Source: Druceiella hillmani (lineage: Eukaryota; Arthropoda; Insecta; Lepidoptera; Hepialidae). From it: a DNA stretch of 64,000 bases. The position numbers and the translations under genes are program-made. This document shows, piece after piece, positions 36,181-49,207 of the stretch (position 1 is its first letter; each line of letters begins with the position of its first letter). The stretch covers positions 1,415,001 to 1,479,000 of the forward strand of contig JAYKKI010000095.1 of NCBI GenBank assembly GCA_039881145.1. The letters run 5' to 3'. The notes beneath the pieces were generated by a model. It was not told where the DNA came from. It was given only the letters and a program-made list of their open reading frames with translations, and searched no databases.

Positions 36181-37790
36181 GTCTTTGCTGTATAACGTAT
36201 CACCTTGGCGCTTGCACTACTGATTCACTCAGGAAGGATAATGGAAAAGCGGAAGGGAATTTTAAGTGAGAGCCATTTGCATTTATGTCCAGATTCCCAC
36301 GGGAGTTTGCGCTTCCTGTTAGCCACTATTATTCTGTCTCTAATTCAATATTAACTTTCGGAGTATTAGATTGTCATTTGTTTTTCTTTTTCAAATTGAA
36401 AAATATTTCTGGGTTTTTATAGTTATTTAGTTTCTTTTTAATTTTTATTTAGATTTAAAGTATTTATTTTTAATTATTATGTGTATTATGGAAATAACTT
36501 CAATCAACATAATAAAGAAAATTAGCTTAAAATGTAAGTTAAAATCGAGCAAAGAATCAATAAAATACAAGCGTTTTTAGTAAAAATATGTAATCCATTT
36601 TTATTCATTCGAATTGTCGTTTATTGCTATCGATTCAAACATTATCTTAAGAATATGAATGATGAAAATCGACTAGGAACAAGTCGAACTTGTATTGTTC
36701 GTGTTCTATAATCCACGAGTAACACGTTCAACTAGTAAGAGTTTAATTGCGCGTTCAAAATTTGGGTTTATTACGTTCGTGTAAACTATGTTATATCAAC
36801 GTGGACTAAATGGATATATATATAAAATATACAAAAAAGTACAAATGTAATGTTTTTGTTTATAATTTTTTAAAGACTTTAATTATTTGCTTGTAATTTA
36901 GTTTAAATATTATATTGTATATAATTAAATATTAACTGGCTTAATTCGATACATATTAAAAATATAGAACTCATCAATTAAATTCTGAATTTATCCAAGC
37001 CTTCCTAATGAATTATTTTAAAAATAGTAAGATATAAAAGCTATTTTTAAACAATTTTTGGAATTTCGTTAACAAAGGATATGTTGAAAAGTTACATATT
37101 TTTGAAATTGCGTTTTAATAAGCCTTCTGAAGAAAATATAGAAAAATAAGTTTACTTTTCTCTTACATCTTTTAATATAAAGGAATAATTTTTGTTTAGA
37201 ATAGGGTTTACAAATTATAAAAAATCTATTAATTATATTTAGAGACTAGCCTTTGGGATGGCGTGAAACGTGGAATGATTATTGGACGTATCTAAAAGAT
37301 GTTGAGAAAAGTATAGTTTATAATATTTTTATTGAATTAATATTTATACAAATGCCTATTTAATAGTTATTGTAATAATAGATATCATATTATTAAAAAT
37401 TACTATTGTTCTGTTACACCGAACAGTAGTAGAACTGTACTATTATTGTTTGGTGTCGACCGCGTGCGTACAGACTACGGCACTTTCTGCTGCGAATAGT
37501 GTGGTATTTGTTTATATTTCTCCACGTATTTATTAGTGAATTATCCTGTTATTATATTTTTTGTGTAATTTTATTCACTGAAATTTTATAACGTATGTTT
37601 ATGTTATTATTTTTGCATTTCATTTTCATTCAACATTTCGATATCTTGTGATGTGATTAAACACCTTTTGCACTAATATTTTAAAACTTGCTTAATCAAA
37701 AATATGCGTTAAATTTAAAAATCACAGTTTCTGAATTCAACTAAATTCATTCGTTGATGCAAACCAAAAATTTGTACGTTTGTTCTAAAT

Positions 37791-37846
37791 CTATTGGTTT
37801 GATCTAATTATTGTAATTAGATCAAACCAATAGATCAAACCAATAG
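37791..37846. repeat. Perfect 20-bp hairpin, 3-base loop, plus an extra half-arm
   Basis: Arms 37791-37810 and 37814-37833 are exact reverse complements around ttg. The end of the right arm (atcaaaccaatag) is repeated once more directly at 37834-37846, so an inverted and a direct duplication are joined. Confidence 0.95.
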
Positions 37847-38621
37847 GCTTGTAATAATGTTGCAAGTAAACAAGTTTAAAATTGAATGTAATTGATACCA
37901 GCTTTTATTGGTGGCATTGCTCGCGTCATTATAATTACAAGTTTATAGGGAGAAATTAAAAATATGGAGCGCCATACGGAATGATTAAGGGAAATTAAAT
38001 ACCAAGCCTTTATTTTTGTGACTTCGTAATACAAAGACTCTATGAATCCCTCTAAATTATAAATGAAATAAAATTATTATATTGCTAATTTTTTTATATT
38101 AAAGTGTTTAAAATTTTATATCATATTAATCTGTTGCTTCATTACGATGTTGATTCCTTATTTCGTTTATATGTGTATTAAATTTAACATAAGAACTTTT
38201 TCTAAGTAATTAGATTTTCCGAAATTATCTATATCATTTCTCGTCCCATCAGATATCTCTATCCAAATCACGTTGATCCGATGTTTCATTGTGACGTGGA
38301 AAAAACAACACACTTGCATTCATAACATTGAAATTTATACTAAATATCTTCTTCAAACAAATTCCTCGTCACACATAAAACATTAGATCAAGGTGATTTT
38401 TTTATGAATTTGTTGAGAACGACATAAACTCTGCGATTCGTCGATAAAGGCGAAAACACAGAAAAACACAATTTCATTGTTATTTAAATGTCATTTTAAA
38501 TGTAGAATCGCTTTTCACCCCAAAAATTTGATGGCGTCAAACGAGACAAATGTACTCATTTGTTACCCTATTTAAAAATTTATACGTAAATGGGGAGGAA
38601 CACACATTATACACAGGCACC

Positions 38622-38682
38622 ATCCCTTTTAAGTCGATATTGTCTTACGAAAATCCCTTCTAAGACGATATTGTCTTACGCA
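38622..38682. repeat. Tandem duplication, 31-bp period
   Basis: Two units: atccctt-taag-cgatattgtcttacg, with two or three differences. Confidence 0.93.
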
Positions 38683-40296
38683 GCAGTATTTTTCTTTTGA
38701 TTTCAAATAGCTTGCGTATGATGCGAACGACACGCATGCGCCACGTTCCCATGGCACGTTCATCGTATCTTGGATTTGAAAGACAATTACAGATTTAAGT
38801 TTCACATTGAAATATAAAGTTTATTACCATATTTATTAAAAGTGCAAGAAAATATTTTACATTTTGTTAGGGGAAATTTTGACAGTAAAACTTTGTCCAA
38901 TGAAACATGACCTTTAATGATATCCTCCGTAACACTCTTTAAAAAGTCAATGTCTACAGATCTTAATCATAAAAATGAAAATGAGGTAATATAATAAATA
39001 ACTTGATAATAAAAAAAACATCATTTTCAAAAAAAAAATTAAAAAATTAACTGCAGGATTATACTGAGAAAGGTTAGAATTTAATTTAAATTTAGTAATT
39101 TAATGACCCATAAAGAAACCATAAAAATCGGCTCATTGAGTTCAAGGAAGGCGTTTTTCTCTTTATCGTCACGGTGATAAAATATTTAAATCGGAGTAGT
39201 ACTGTAAATTAATCAATGGCATAACGTGTCACTCGACGCGTTAACAGGAACCAGTCATAATTATTCCGATTTCTTTCAATAATTTTAAAATTCCATAGAA
39301 TTAAATTCGTTACACTTATTTTGACTGTTTTAATAGTTAGGTATTTTGTGATCGATTTAATAGTGTCGTTTTCTGTTTGTTAAATTGTAGAAATCCCCTT
39401 GGCAACATTTTTTATAATTTTTTGGCTATTGTTTTCAGAGTAATACAATTTTAAATCTTAAGCTGATATTTATTTTAATGTAGTGTAGATAAGAATTACT
39501 GTCACATTGCTGACGATATATTGATAACATATCGTAACACTGAAAAATTGAAGTGAAAGTACGTTACGTTTTATCGGTTATTATTAAAATAGTCACGAAA
39601 ATAGAATCGCAAATATCTAATATCATTTACGTTTGTGGAATGAGATCCATAACAATAAAATAGTTAGAAAAGTATTTCTTACATATCTAACAATCCCCTA
39701 GTCTTCTGTGGAAATAAAATTATTTAATATTTAGTACGGTATGATTTTTTAAATAATCTACTTCGTTATTATTTATAAATATAAGTAGATTATTTAAACA
39801 ATATACGCAAAATAAACCCACTTAAGTGTGTAGTAAAACTTAGTAGAGCGAGTTTAACATGTACCTAACAAGTTTATATATATATATACTAGTGTGACCC
39901 GTGCGAAGTCTTCGCATTATTTATTCCATTATGAAGCTCAGATGACAGATCAAACAAATATTTTACTAAAATTGACATATAGAGGCGCAAGTATCAAAAG
40001 CATTGAGCTAAAGCGCCACTTTATTTATACGTGAGTGGATTTGACATTAAACAAAAATTTTACCGACCGTCAATCATATTGACGTTGAGCCGTTAAATGG
40101 CAGCATTGCTGTTTTGTGTATATAATTTTAATAATTAATTAATTTGCAAAAACAATAGCAATAATAAATTTTTTAGTTGTGGATGGCGGTAGAGCAAGCA
40201 ATTATCTATAAAATGATGTATAATTTATGTGAATTAGTTGTGAGGTTTTTTCTAAAAAGGGAGTGTAACATCTTAACCTTACCGTATTAATGTATA

Positions 40297-40488
<192 letters not shown>

Positions 40489-40794
40489 CCGCTTCGACCT
40501 CGTTATGCAAATCGGCATGTAGCGCCGTCTAGTCACTAAAGTATAAATGTCCGAGTGACAACTATAATAACACGTCGGAATATTAAAAACTACTTTAATA
40601 ACAAGATACTATAACTTTTTTACTGCTGTAAGTTTTGCAGTCAGAATTTTATGCGATCGTCATAAATATTTAAACTCCACATATAATAAAACTGTAACTG
40701 AGCCGTGTCTGTACATTGAATATTTTTAGGAAAATCTTATCCTAAAAGTCATTATTATCGATACAAAACAAAATTTCCAATTTTAAAAATGCTG

Positions 40795-41040
40795 CCTGTC
40801 TGTATTTCTGTTACCGAAACACGCAAAAACCACTGGACCGATATGGATGAAATTTGTTATGATGATAACTTACTATCTAGGTCAAATTTAGGATACTTTT
40901 TATTTTGCGAAAATGCCTGGTTGTCTGTATTTTTGTTACCGCATCACTCAAAAATCATATAATGGATTTCTTTGAAATTTACTATGATAATAACTGACTA
41001 TCCGGGTCAACATATAGAATATTTTTTTATTTTGAGAAAA
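40795..41040 (+). repeat. Tandem pair, about 120-bp modules
   Basis: Module 1 at about 40795-40915 and module 2 at about 40916-41040 share gcctg..tgtctgtattt.tgttacc, aaatttgttatgat/aaatttactatgat, ctatc..ggtcaa and tttttattttg.gaaaat. Confidence 0.85.
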
Positions 41041-41847
41041 TATCTCATACCTAAATGAAAATACAAAAACTAGTTCGTGCAAAAATCACCCCGAATCTAG
41101 ATGTTTTTGCTAATCTATACATATCGATACGTACTTGTGAATACAAAAAACTACAAAATGAGGCAGTAAATAAATATAAATACCCATAATTAAAAAAATA
41201 AAATACAACACCTCAATAATACTGAACTAAGTTCAGTTTAAAAACCAATAGGTGTCATCACAAGGTTTTTAAAATATATCATTTTCCTCTATCGCATTAA
41301 GTCAATTATCACTGAATGAATTTGAATCTTTTTTATATTGCGCCGTATCAAATTAACTGATCCAATGCAATATAATTCACATCATATCCATACTCTAAAT
41401 ATTTTCAGGCTTAAATAAAGTTACAAAGTTTGTACTATTATTTTGCTTTTCTACAATAGATGGTGCAAGTGGGGATTTAAAATTAACAACACAACATAAA
41501 TACGACTCTTAATAATGCGCTTTAATTGTTTGATTAATTCATATATTTTTTATTTCTACTCGAAGATATATAAAACTAAGTGTTTTTTATTATATAACGC
41601 GATATGTATTTTTTTAATGTTTCGTTGCATGCTATTCAACGAAAGATGTCGCAAATCAATTTCATAAATTGTGGTGTCATTGTGTTAGCAAAAACATGAC
41701 AAACCTTGCGCCTAGCTGGCGTGGACCTAAGCATCAGTTGCTTTTCGCACGTACAGCTGTACGTAGCACTTTCCCGCATCTGAAACGCTAACAATTTATC
41801 GTTTATGTTCTAAAGCTCACGCAAACGAAGTTGCGGGCACAGCTAGT

Positions 41848-42369
41848 CTACAATAACTATGCAAATTAATTGTTACGGTGATTCATTGTTGAATACAAAA
41901 CTGTATGTAGGGTCAACGTAATATCATACAATGTTCACAATCTCATTAATCTCGCGAATGATGTAAAAAATTCGGATCGTTAAACAATCTTAGCACTATT
42001 AAATTTAGAAATTATATATTTTGTTGCATATTAAGGATAAAGTCAAAGTCACATGGAAACCACTAGAACAAATTATTAACCATATGCATGAAGACAAGTT
42101 TATATTATAAATTCAAATATCTAAATCTTGACACTACAATTTAATGATTTTACTTTGAGAACAAAATAAAAATGAATACTGTTCTTTATTATTAGGTGAT
42201 AATATTTTATTTATCAAACATATTGAAGTTGTCAATAAAGAGATACAAATAGACGGTGTACGTTTTTCAGAATTCGATTCACTATTCTTAGAGCCACAAC
42301 ATGTGATTCAAAACAATTAATTATTTATTTAAGTCGTATTAAACATTTATTCGAATAAAGCCTGATATT
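41848..42369. other. AT-rich interval, nothing recognised
   Basis: No frame, partner or element end was identified between the two elements. Confidence 0.5.
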
Positions 42370-42760
42370 GGAACGAAGTTCCTTATCGCGCGTTGCGAAA
42401 GGGGGCTAGACGGAAAAAATTAAGACCAAAAGTTGTAACGACACTTTTTGCTATAGTTGCTAGCGGGCGCGCTGCAAGCCGTGCGGTGTGCGCGTGTGTC
42501 TCTGTCTGTCTCTCTCTCTCATAGAAAGCGAGCCAGTTATTTTCGTTTCGTCTTTCTATTTCGCATTGAACAGTGTGGTGTCGCGACGATTATTTTTGTT
42601 GAGTGTATATAGGTTTTTTGTACATAATAAATAATAAAAAATAATAACAATAATTATTATTCTAACTTAAAAGAAATAAAATTTTATTACAATTCCTTCA
42701 CTAATTAATCGAAAGCAACTTCGTTCCATCCGGGTGTCCCTTGACACCTCTCAAGTTTTT
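42370..42760. mobile_element. Small non-autonomous element E1 with hairpin-forming ends
   Basis: Begins with ggaacgaagttcc (42370-42382), itself a small hairpin (GGAAC-gaa-GTTCC), and has its near-complement gcaacttcgttcc at 42715-42727, followed by atccgggtgtccc. The first third is GC-rich with a (TC)n run (about 42497-42520), then gttgagtgtatatagg, then AT-rich. The same plan is seen in E2 (48744-49207). No coding capacity. Confidence 0.6.
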
Positions 42761-45700
42761 TAAATTATTTATAGCACAATGACTTTTCCCACTTCATTAT
42801 TACAGCATCTTCTTTTGCCTCGCATTTTGTTGTTATAGTTTTCGTATGTAAGATGGCGCCACTAAACTTTTTACAACACGAACTACGAAAAATTTGCGTG
42901 TCGTATAAGATAACTGATATGTGGATAATATTTATCGTTTCTCAGCCTTGTTGGCTAAGATCAAATTTACAGTGTCATTCTGTTAAAAAATTGTAATTCA
43001 GGATGTATAACGATCTAATTAATATAGTACGACTGATTTTTATGTCAAGTGTACATAAAATAATGACTTTAGTGTGACGTAATATGTGTGATATAAATAT
43101 TACAATATATATTCTAGAAAAATATTTTCTACATTGCAAAATGATAACATGTCACAAGGTTTTTTTCACTTTCCTTACGCCAAATACCCAATAAATATAG
43201 CATCAATACTATATCTTGTTTACCCATCGTGTCTTAAAGTTATCGAATATCGTTCATGTTAAGTTGAAACTAATTTTTTGCCGTTTTTTTCTCTAACACA
43301 TTATAAAGTAAATGATGTATACTGAATAATATATATTATTATCGACTTCCCACACATCAGAATACCGAATATTTTTTCTAAGTATTTTATACCAATATAT
43401 CTGTGTGTTACTGACAGCAAGTATTGTCCATTTTTCTCGTCTAAATTTCATAATTAATATTAATAAAATAAAAGTTTAATATTATTATTTATAACATTAT
43501 TTGGCGTATATCAATTCAATCAAATACGCAAATGGTATATCAATTGAATCAAATACGCTCAGTTAATTTATAAAATGTGTGCAATTACATACAAAAAACA
43601 CTACAAAATAAATAAATACATTTATTTATCTTCACTCTAAACGAGGATTTTATATATTGGTATACCCCGAGCGCGAAAGGGAGTTATATATGTTATAAAA
43701 AATAAAAAAGTATTCTTTAAAAAATACGCGTGGCAGCTCCGATGCGCGAATGGACCTTACCCCTTAAATATATTTGTCTTGGAATGTATAAAATAGGTAA
43801 CACTGTATGCAAATATACATATCAACATAATTAAATGCAAATGAAAAATTCTTTAATAAAAAAATGCTGCCAATATTTTCAAGTAAAACACAAATAAACA
43901 AGGTCAGATTTATACAAAAATAAAATTTGAAAACAGTAACGTCAGACTAAGAAGTTAAAATGAAAAGAAACTTTTTAGTTTCATCGGATAGAAGATATTA
44001 AATATTCACCCATAATGACATTTAATTATTACATCATGATATAAGCAACCACGTGTGTCACAATCCGTTATTGCGATTACGCCATGGCGAAATGCCAATA
44101 TGTGTGTCACACTCCGTCATTAGGATTACGCCATAAGAAAATGCCAAATAAACATTAATATCTCACTCTAAAGATACGCCACCTAACGGTTACACTTTTT
44201 CTAACACTCTGATTGTATTCCTCATAAAACTTCATACCGGACGCTACATATGAACATCGATTCTTAATCGAGTAAACACCAAAAACATAGAAATAGAAAC
44301 TTGGACAGTGGGATTTGAAATAAACTTTTTTTTCGTTAAACTAAATCTAGTTATGTACGCACTTAAAACTATAACAACAGACCTTAAACAAGGAAAGTTT
44401 TTTAAGAAATGTGTGGTAAAAAAGTGTTTTTGATTTGATTTAAACAAAGAAATATTACTTTCAAACCAAAATAAAAGAAGACAAACAACAAACATCGACA
44501 TTCGAACTGTGATTCCTATCTTGTTCCATACGTAATCCAGTACTTTACTCATGCCCCCATTACTAACTGGGAAAAGTGAGGAAATAAAACTAAACTTATA
44601 ACTCGGTCACTGGGCGTACCTCTCGTTCGGCCGCACTCGACTTATGGTCGAAAATATCAGAAATCGCAAATCATTTCCCCTCAATGGCCAAGGTACAAAC
44701 AGAGTCTGAAACAGGTGTTTTACGAGTAAGTAGTATAAACTTCTTTTTGCTTACGTTTGTAGAGTTTAACTTTTGTAAAGTTTTTAAAATAATTTTCTTT
44801 TGAGACCAAAGCAATATTTGAATTCATGATAGTTTTACCTTTTAAGCAAATAATTATTAATTATTATTATTTAATTAATTTTTTATTCAAAATGTGAAAT
44901 TCGATTTTTCGTATTAGATCTTTGTTCCATGGATGTTACGATTGGTGATCTGTGGTTCATTTAAATTTTAGTCTTATAATATCTACTTAATTTGCACAGA
45001 ATCTTTCTTTAATATTATTCACTGATAATAAACACGGAAAAAGTAGTTTCTTACATTATTACAAACACGTACGATACAAAAGCGTCCGCTAGCGGCCGAT
45101 GACACAACAATGACTCGTGGCTACGCGTGCATGCACAAAGCAGTATTTCCTATATATTCCTACCATAAAGCAAACACAATCTCTTCTTTATAAATGACAG
45201 ATCAGCAAAATAAATTACCCTTATTCCCCAAATGTCTAAATTCCTTTTCCTATCGGCGGAATAAATAAAATGTCGAGCAAATATGTCACTCGTGGAGGTC
45301 AAGACAGTATTTCAAAAGATCTTCGCATGCGAAAGCAATATCCGCTTGAGAGATACAATTTTTTTCCCATCCTTACGGCTGCCGCATGTCGGCTTGCACA
45401 AAGCAACGAGACGCGAGTCAAAGGGAAAATAAATAAAACAATTTCTTATTCTGTATTTAATAATTTATGTCCGCACCTTTGAACCGGAAAAGGAAAGACA
45501 AATACTTGTTTGTACGCTCTGTTCCGGGTGTCATGCGCACTGCAACGATCCATTTTCGTCTTTGTAAAGTGCTGAGATACTCTACGTGTCTATAATTCTG
45601 TTACTGATTTCATTTTTTCCTTTGTTTTTACTATATTTTTATTGAAGATAAAAAATACCAAATCCCATCTAAAGTGATAGAAGAAGGGCAGCAACTGTCA

Positions 45701-47025
45701 ATACAACCGGACGGAGTTAGTGGTGATGCAAGAATTGATAAACTTTCTGAAATAAAAGAAATCGACTTGTTTTATTAATTATACAAAATGATACGAACAA
45801 ACTGGACCATAAATTAAGAAAAATTGTTAAGAACTTTAAGAAAAAAGACGAGAAAAATGTTAAGAAACAAAAATAGAAGCATAAATTGAAAAACAATTAG
45901 AGAATTCAAAATAAGGAACTTTCATTTTGTCACTTTGGTGATAAATATGTTAAAACGAAGGCCTTATTTTGCATACAAAGGCTGTTTGGAATTTAGGCGT
46001 AATAACATAATTTTTTTTTAATCTACTCCTGTGAAAGATATAGTAGACAATATATTTTCGTTCTAAAAAATTAAAATTTTGAAAATAGTTTAATAGAAAT
46101 ATTATATACCATTCAATGTTTATAAATTCCTATATGTAAACGAAACCTGCGAAGTGTTTAACAGGTTTTTTTTAATTGTAGCTCTTTTAAAAAATTTAAA
46201 TTAAATAAACATTAAAAAAATCGGTCAAGTGTAAGCTATAAAGTATGAAATACATGTAACACATTTAGTGTTACATGCTATCAAATCCATTCTTAAATAT
46301 AAATAGTAATGCACTCCGACTTTGTGCTTAAGATGGACTAATCGGCCGCGTTACTCTTCGCCGATCATACCAATGCCATATCGCACTGGCTTTCGACTGA
46401 GCCAAATTAAACATTATCTAAAACATGCAATAACAAAATTGTGCCTTATACCGTAAGAAATATTGTTTGATTAAAATCTTTTTCTCTGGAACTTATTGCT
46501 CAGCAGTTGTAAGAAAATAAATAAATAAATTGTTTATGAAAGTTAATCGCACCTGAATTTTTCAATCCTCATACATTTCGTTCAATCTGTATATAATTCT
46601 CAATATTCATAATTTTTTAGATTTTTCTGGGCTACATTTTGGATGATACAAGTTGAAGACTACAATTTTTCAGTATTTTTTCCAAAAAATTCTTAAACAA
46701 ATTTATAAAATAATATATATAATAAATATACTGAAATTCTTGCTTAAGAAGCTTTCATTTGACATCCTACTCGATAAAATTCAAGGATTTTTTATATTTT
46801 CTAATTTGCCCCCTTAAAATATCATAAACCATCTTTTTATACCTCGTCTATAATTGAACCACTACACATCTATCTTTGTGCTAAATTTTGAGAAAATCGT
46901 CTGTTATAGACGAACGGACACCCAAGTGACCCATTAATGTTACGTTATAGTTATTTTGCAAGAGAAGATTATAAAGAATAATAATTACAGACAAATTTCA
47001 ATTAATTAATTACTGTTATAACATA
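42761..47025. other. Long unrecognised AT-rich interval
   Basis: Contains two short tandem duplicates (43506-43563, period 29; 44053-44149, period 49) and a small hairpin, catgtaacac/gtgttacatg (46253-46279). Around 46780-46930 there is text (ttatagacgaacggacaccc) of the kind common in insect interspersed repeats. The 102-codon minus-strand frame at 44244-44552 and the 70-codon frame at 45270-45482 show no recognisable family. Confidence 0.5.
44053..44149. repeat. Tandem duplication, 49-bp period
   Basis: Two units: gtgtgtcacaatccgttatt... and gtgtgtcacactccgtcatt..., both running on to gattacgccat and aatgccaa. Confidence 0.93.
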
Positions 47026-47304
47026 TTAATATTCTACAAACGGACAGCTTGTACTGGGATGACAAACTAACGAATTGTCGACAGAATAAAACAATTTGTG
47101 GACATTGTCACTAAGTTTGAGCAGTAAGGCGAGGGTGTCAGCATTAGTACGAGCTGTCGGAAGGCAAAAGAGCGCAGAGCTACGAGTCGATCTTCCAGAT
47201 ACACGAAGCTGCACTTGTCTCGCAATATCAGGACAATCGTGTTGATCATGATAAATATTGTACAGTACTGTTGCTCTCAGTTTAATAAGTCTGCTGTTAA
47301 GCAA
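47026..47304 (-). pseudogene. LINE ORF2 C-terminal fragment
   Basis: A 92-codon frame, minus strand, ending in a stop. Segments: LIKLRATVLYNIYHD, CPDIARQVQLRVSGRSTRSS, LFCLPTARTNADTL, LLKLSDNV. The pattern (partly buried helices, then R.TR...L..P.ARTN....) is that of the C-terminal tail of jockey/CR1-like ORF2. Nothing of the reverse transcriptase precedes it on the right, so it is a 5'-truncated copy. It is also present, more decayed, at 14832-15070, both at the left edge of the duplicated block. Confidence 0.6.
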
Positions 47305-48743
47305 ACTGTGCTTAAGCAGGAAAACTGCTTTAGCATAGTCACTTTAGACATGGAAGTACGTAAAGAATTTTTTTTTATAAAGTTACGTAAACCAAGAAAA
47401 CATTCTAAAGAGTGTTTTGAAGATACATTCCGCCCGGTGCTTATAGGGCTGAATGGTTTAAATTTTTCACTTGCATAACTATCTAAAACTTCACACAATA
47501 TTTGCAAAGTTTTTAAATGTTGTGAAAAATGCATTTATATTGATAGTGCATTATAGTGATTAATTGCTACTTATATTATCGTTAAATGAAGGAATTCGTT
47601 TTTAAATTATCTAAAAACCGATGGATATTAGGTAATGGGTATTTTAGGCACTCAATTCCTACGGAATGATTCCATCGATTTGATTGAAACTCTTCTATTC
47701 GATTTATGGGTGTGCGGATTTCTTCACATATAATTTTGAAAATAATGGATGGACATCAAGCCATGTGTTTTTCAAATAAACTTTCTGTTTCTCCGTGTTT
47801 AGTCTGAAGTTTAAAACGTTTGAAAAAATCTCAGAAGAATAATTTTTTTACAAAAACTTGATATAAAAAATCAAAATTTGCCTTCAGAAGATAGCCATTA
47901 TTTGTAGGCTACAGAAATACCAATGATAACAATGTTTAATGTTAATACCAATACATATTAAATATTTATTTCCATTGGAAAGCATATACCTCCAAACTTT
48001 CACAATAACTATCAAACGGCTGTATTTTCTGCAATAAGGGCACGCAGTCCCGAAAATATCTAAAGCCACCCATGACCAAATACTTCATTTACTTTCATCT
48101 CATTCCATTCAAACCCTTTTCAGCTGTCGCTGTGATATGTCCATAAACGCTTTAAAACAAAAATATGCACAATATTTTCTCCTGCGTTTACGTAGAGTAT
48201 TAACTTACAAACCCGCGCTTATCTTAACCAAACACCACACTGTAAAAGCGACCGCTAATATGACAAAGTTAATAAAAAGTTTTGGCTCTCGGGCGGCGCG
48301 GACGGCGCCCGCTAATTGCGTTACGCACATTCATTGTTTGGGTTTGAGGAGGGCTCGTTTAATTCGCCGACGCCGTCAGAGTCTTGGATACAAATGTTAT
48401 TCAATTATTGCTTGCTGAGTGTTTGCGTATAACGCGAACACTCAACCAGTGGGTCGCTGGTGGCCGTTGTGAGCTACTCATGGTATTATGTTCTCTGTGA
48501 TATTCTTTCCTAATTATGGAGTTAGTTATTAAAAAACCTATCAAGCACGAGTCGCACTACAAGGATTCCGTACACATTGAAGCTCTTATAAACATTTAGG
48601 GGTACGTAGTATTTCAAATAACCTGTATTAAAATATTTATTTTTCACAACATAAACATATTGCCTAATATGTCTATCACAAGTGCCAAAACTGATTACAT
48701 TTTAAAACAAATTAATATCTAGGATTCTTAAAACAATTTTTTT

Positions 48744-48971
48744 GAAGTAAAACTTCTTTACGCACGCTTGACTTGGGGAGTAAGCTGGTGAATGCGTGAC
48801 GAAAGCGTTACGAAAAGTGTGATCGGGCGAGGCGAACGGAACTTGAGAGGGAGATATAAGTTAGTGAAGACAGAAAGAGAGAGAGTTACGTTTCGTATAT
48901 TACTGTAGGGACAAGAGAGAGCAGTGCGCGCGAACATTTTCTTTCTCTCTTCCTCTCATAGCCAGTGCATG

Positions 48972-49032
<61 letters not shown>

Positions 49033-49207
49033 AGTTTGCTAGCGTTATGCGAACGGTGATTTTTTTATTATTTTGTAGTTTCATTTCGTTCTTGAACAAT
49101 TTTATAAATTTTTATTTTGTTCAATACATTAAATATCTATGTTTAAAGTGAATAAAATTGTAAATTCATTTTAAAGTTCATATTTTGTGAATTTGAAGTT
49201 TTACTTC
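48744..49207. mobile_element. Small non-autonomous element E2, 13-bp inverted ends
   Basis: Starts gaagtaaaacttc (48744-48756) and ends with its exact reverse complement gaagttttacttc (49195-49207). The first half is GC- and AG/CT-rich (gagagagag, ctttctctcttcctctc), then a TA array (48973-49029), then AT-rich. The ends can also fold on themselves (GAAGT-aaa-ACTTC). It is inserted in D2 block a and absent from D1. Confidence 0.75.
48973..49029. repeat. (TA)n microsatellite inside E2
   Basis: About 28 TA units. Confidence 0.97.

Larger units (their letters stand above)
36181..39887. other. Long unrecognised AT-rich interval
   Basis: Holds the hairpin at 37791-37846, a tandem duplicate at 38622-38682, and a GC-richer patch at about 37435-37500 (gtgtcgaccgcgtgcgtac) that resembles gtggtgtcgcgacg in the element at 42370. 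No coding frame was recognised. Confidence 0.5.

Noticed and set aside
44244..44552. 102-codon minus-strand frame
   Set aside because: No recognisable family and no supporting context or repeat partner.
46253..46279. Small hairpin catgtaacac/gtgttacatg
   Set aside because: Arms of 10 bp are common by chance in 64 kb of AT-rich DNA.
48137..48418. 93-codon plus-strand frame (and the 73-codon minus-strand frame at 16006-16227)
   Set aside because: Each is open in only one of the two duplicate copies, and on opposite strands.
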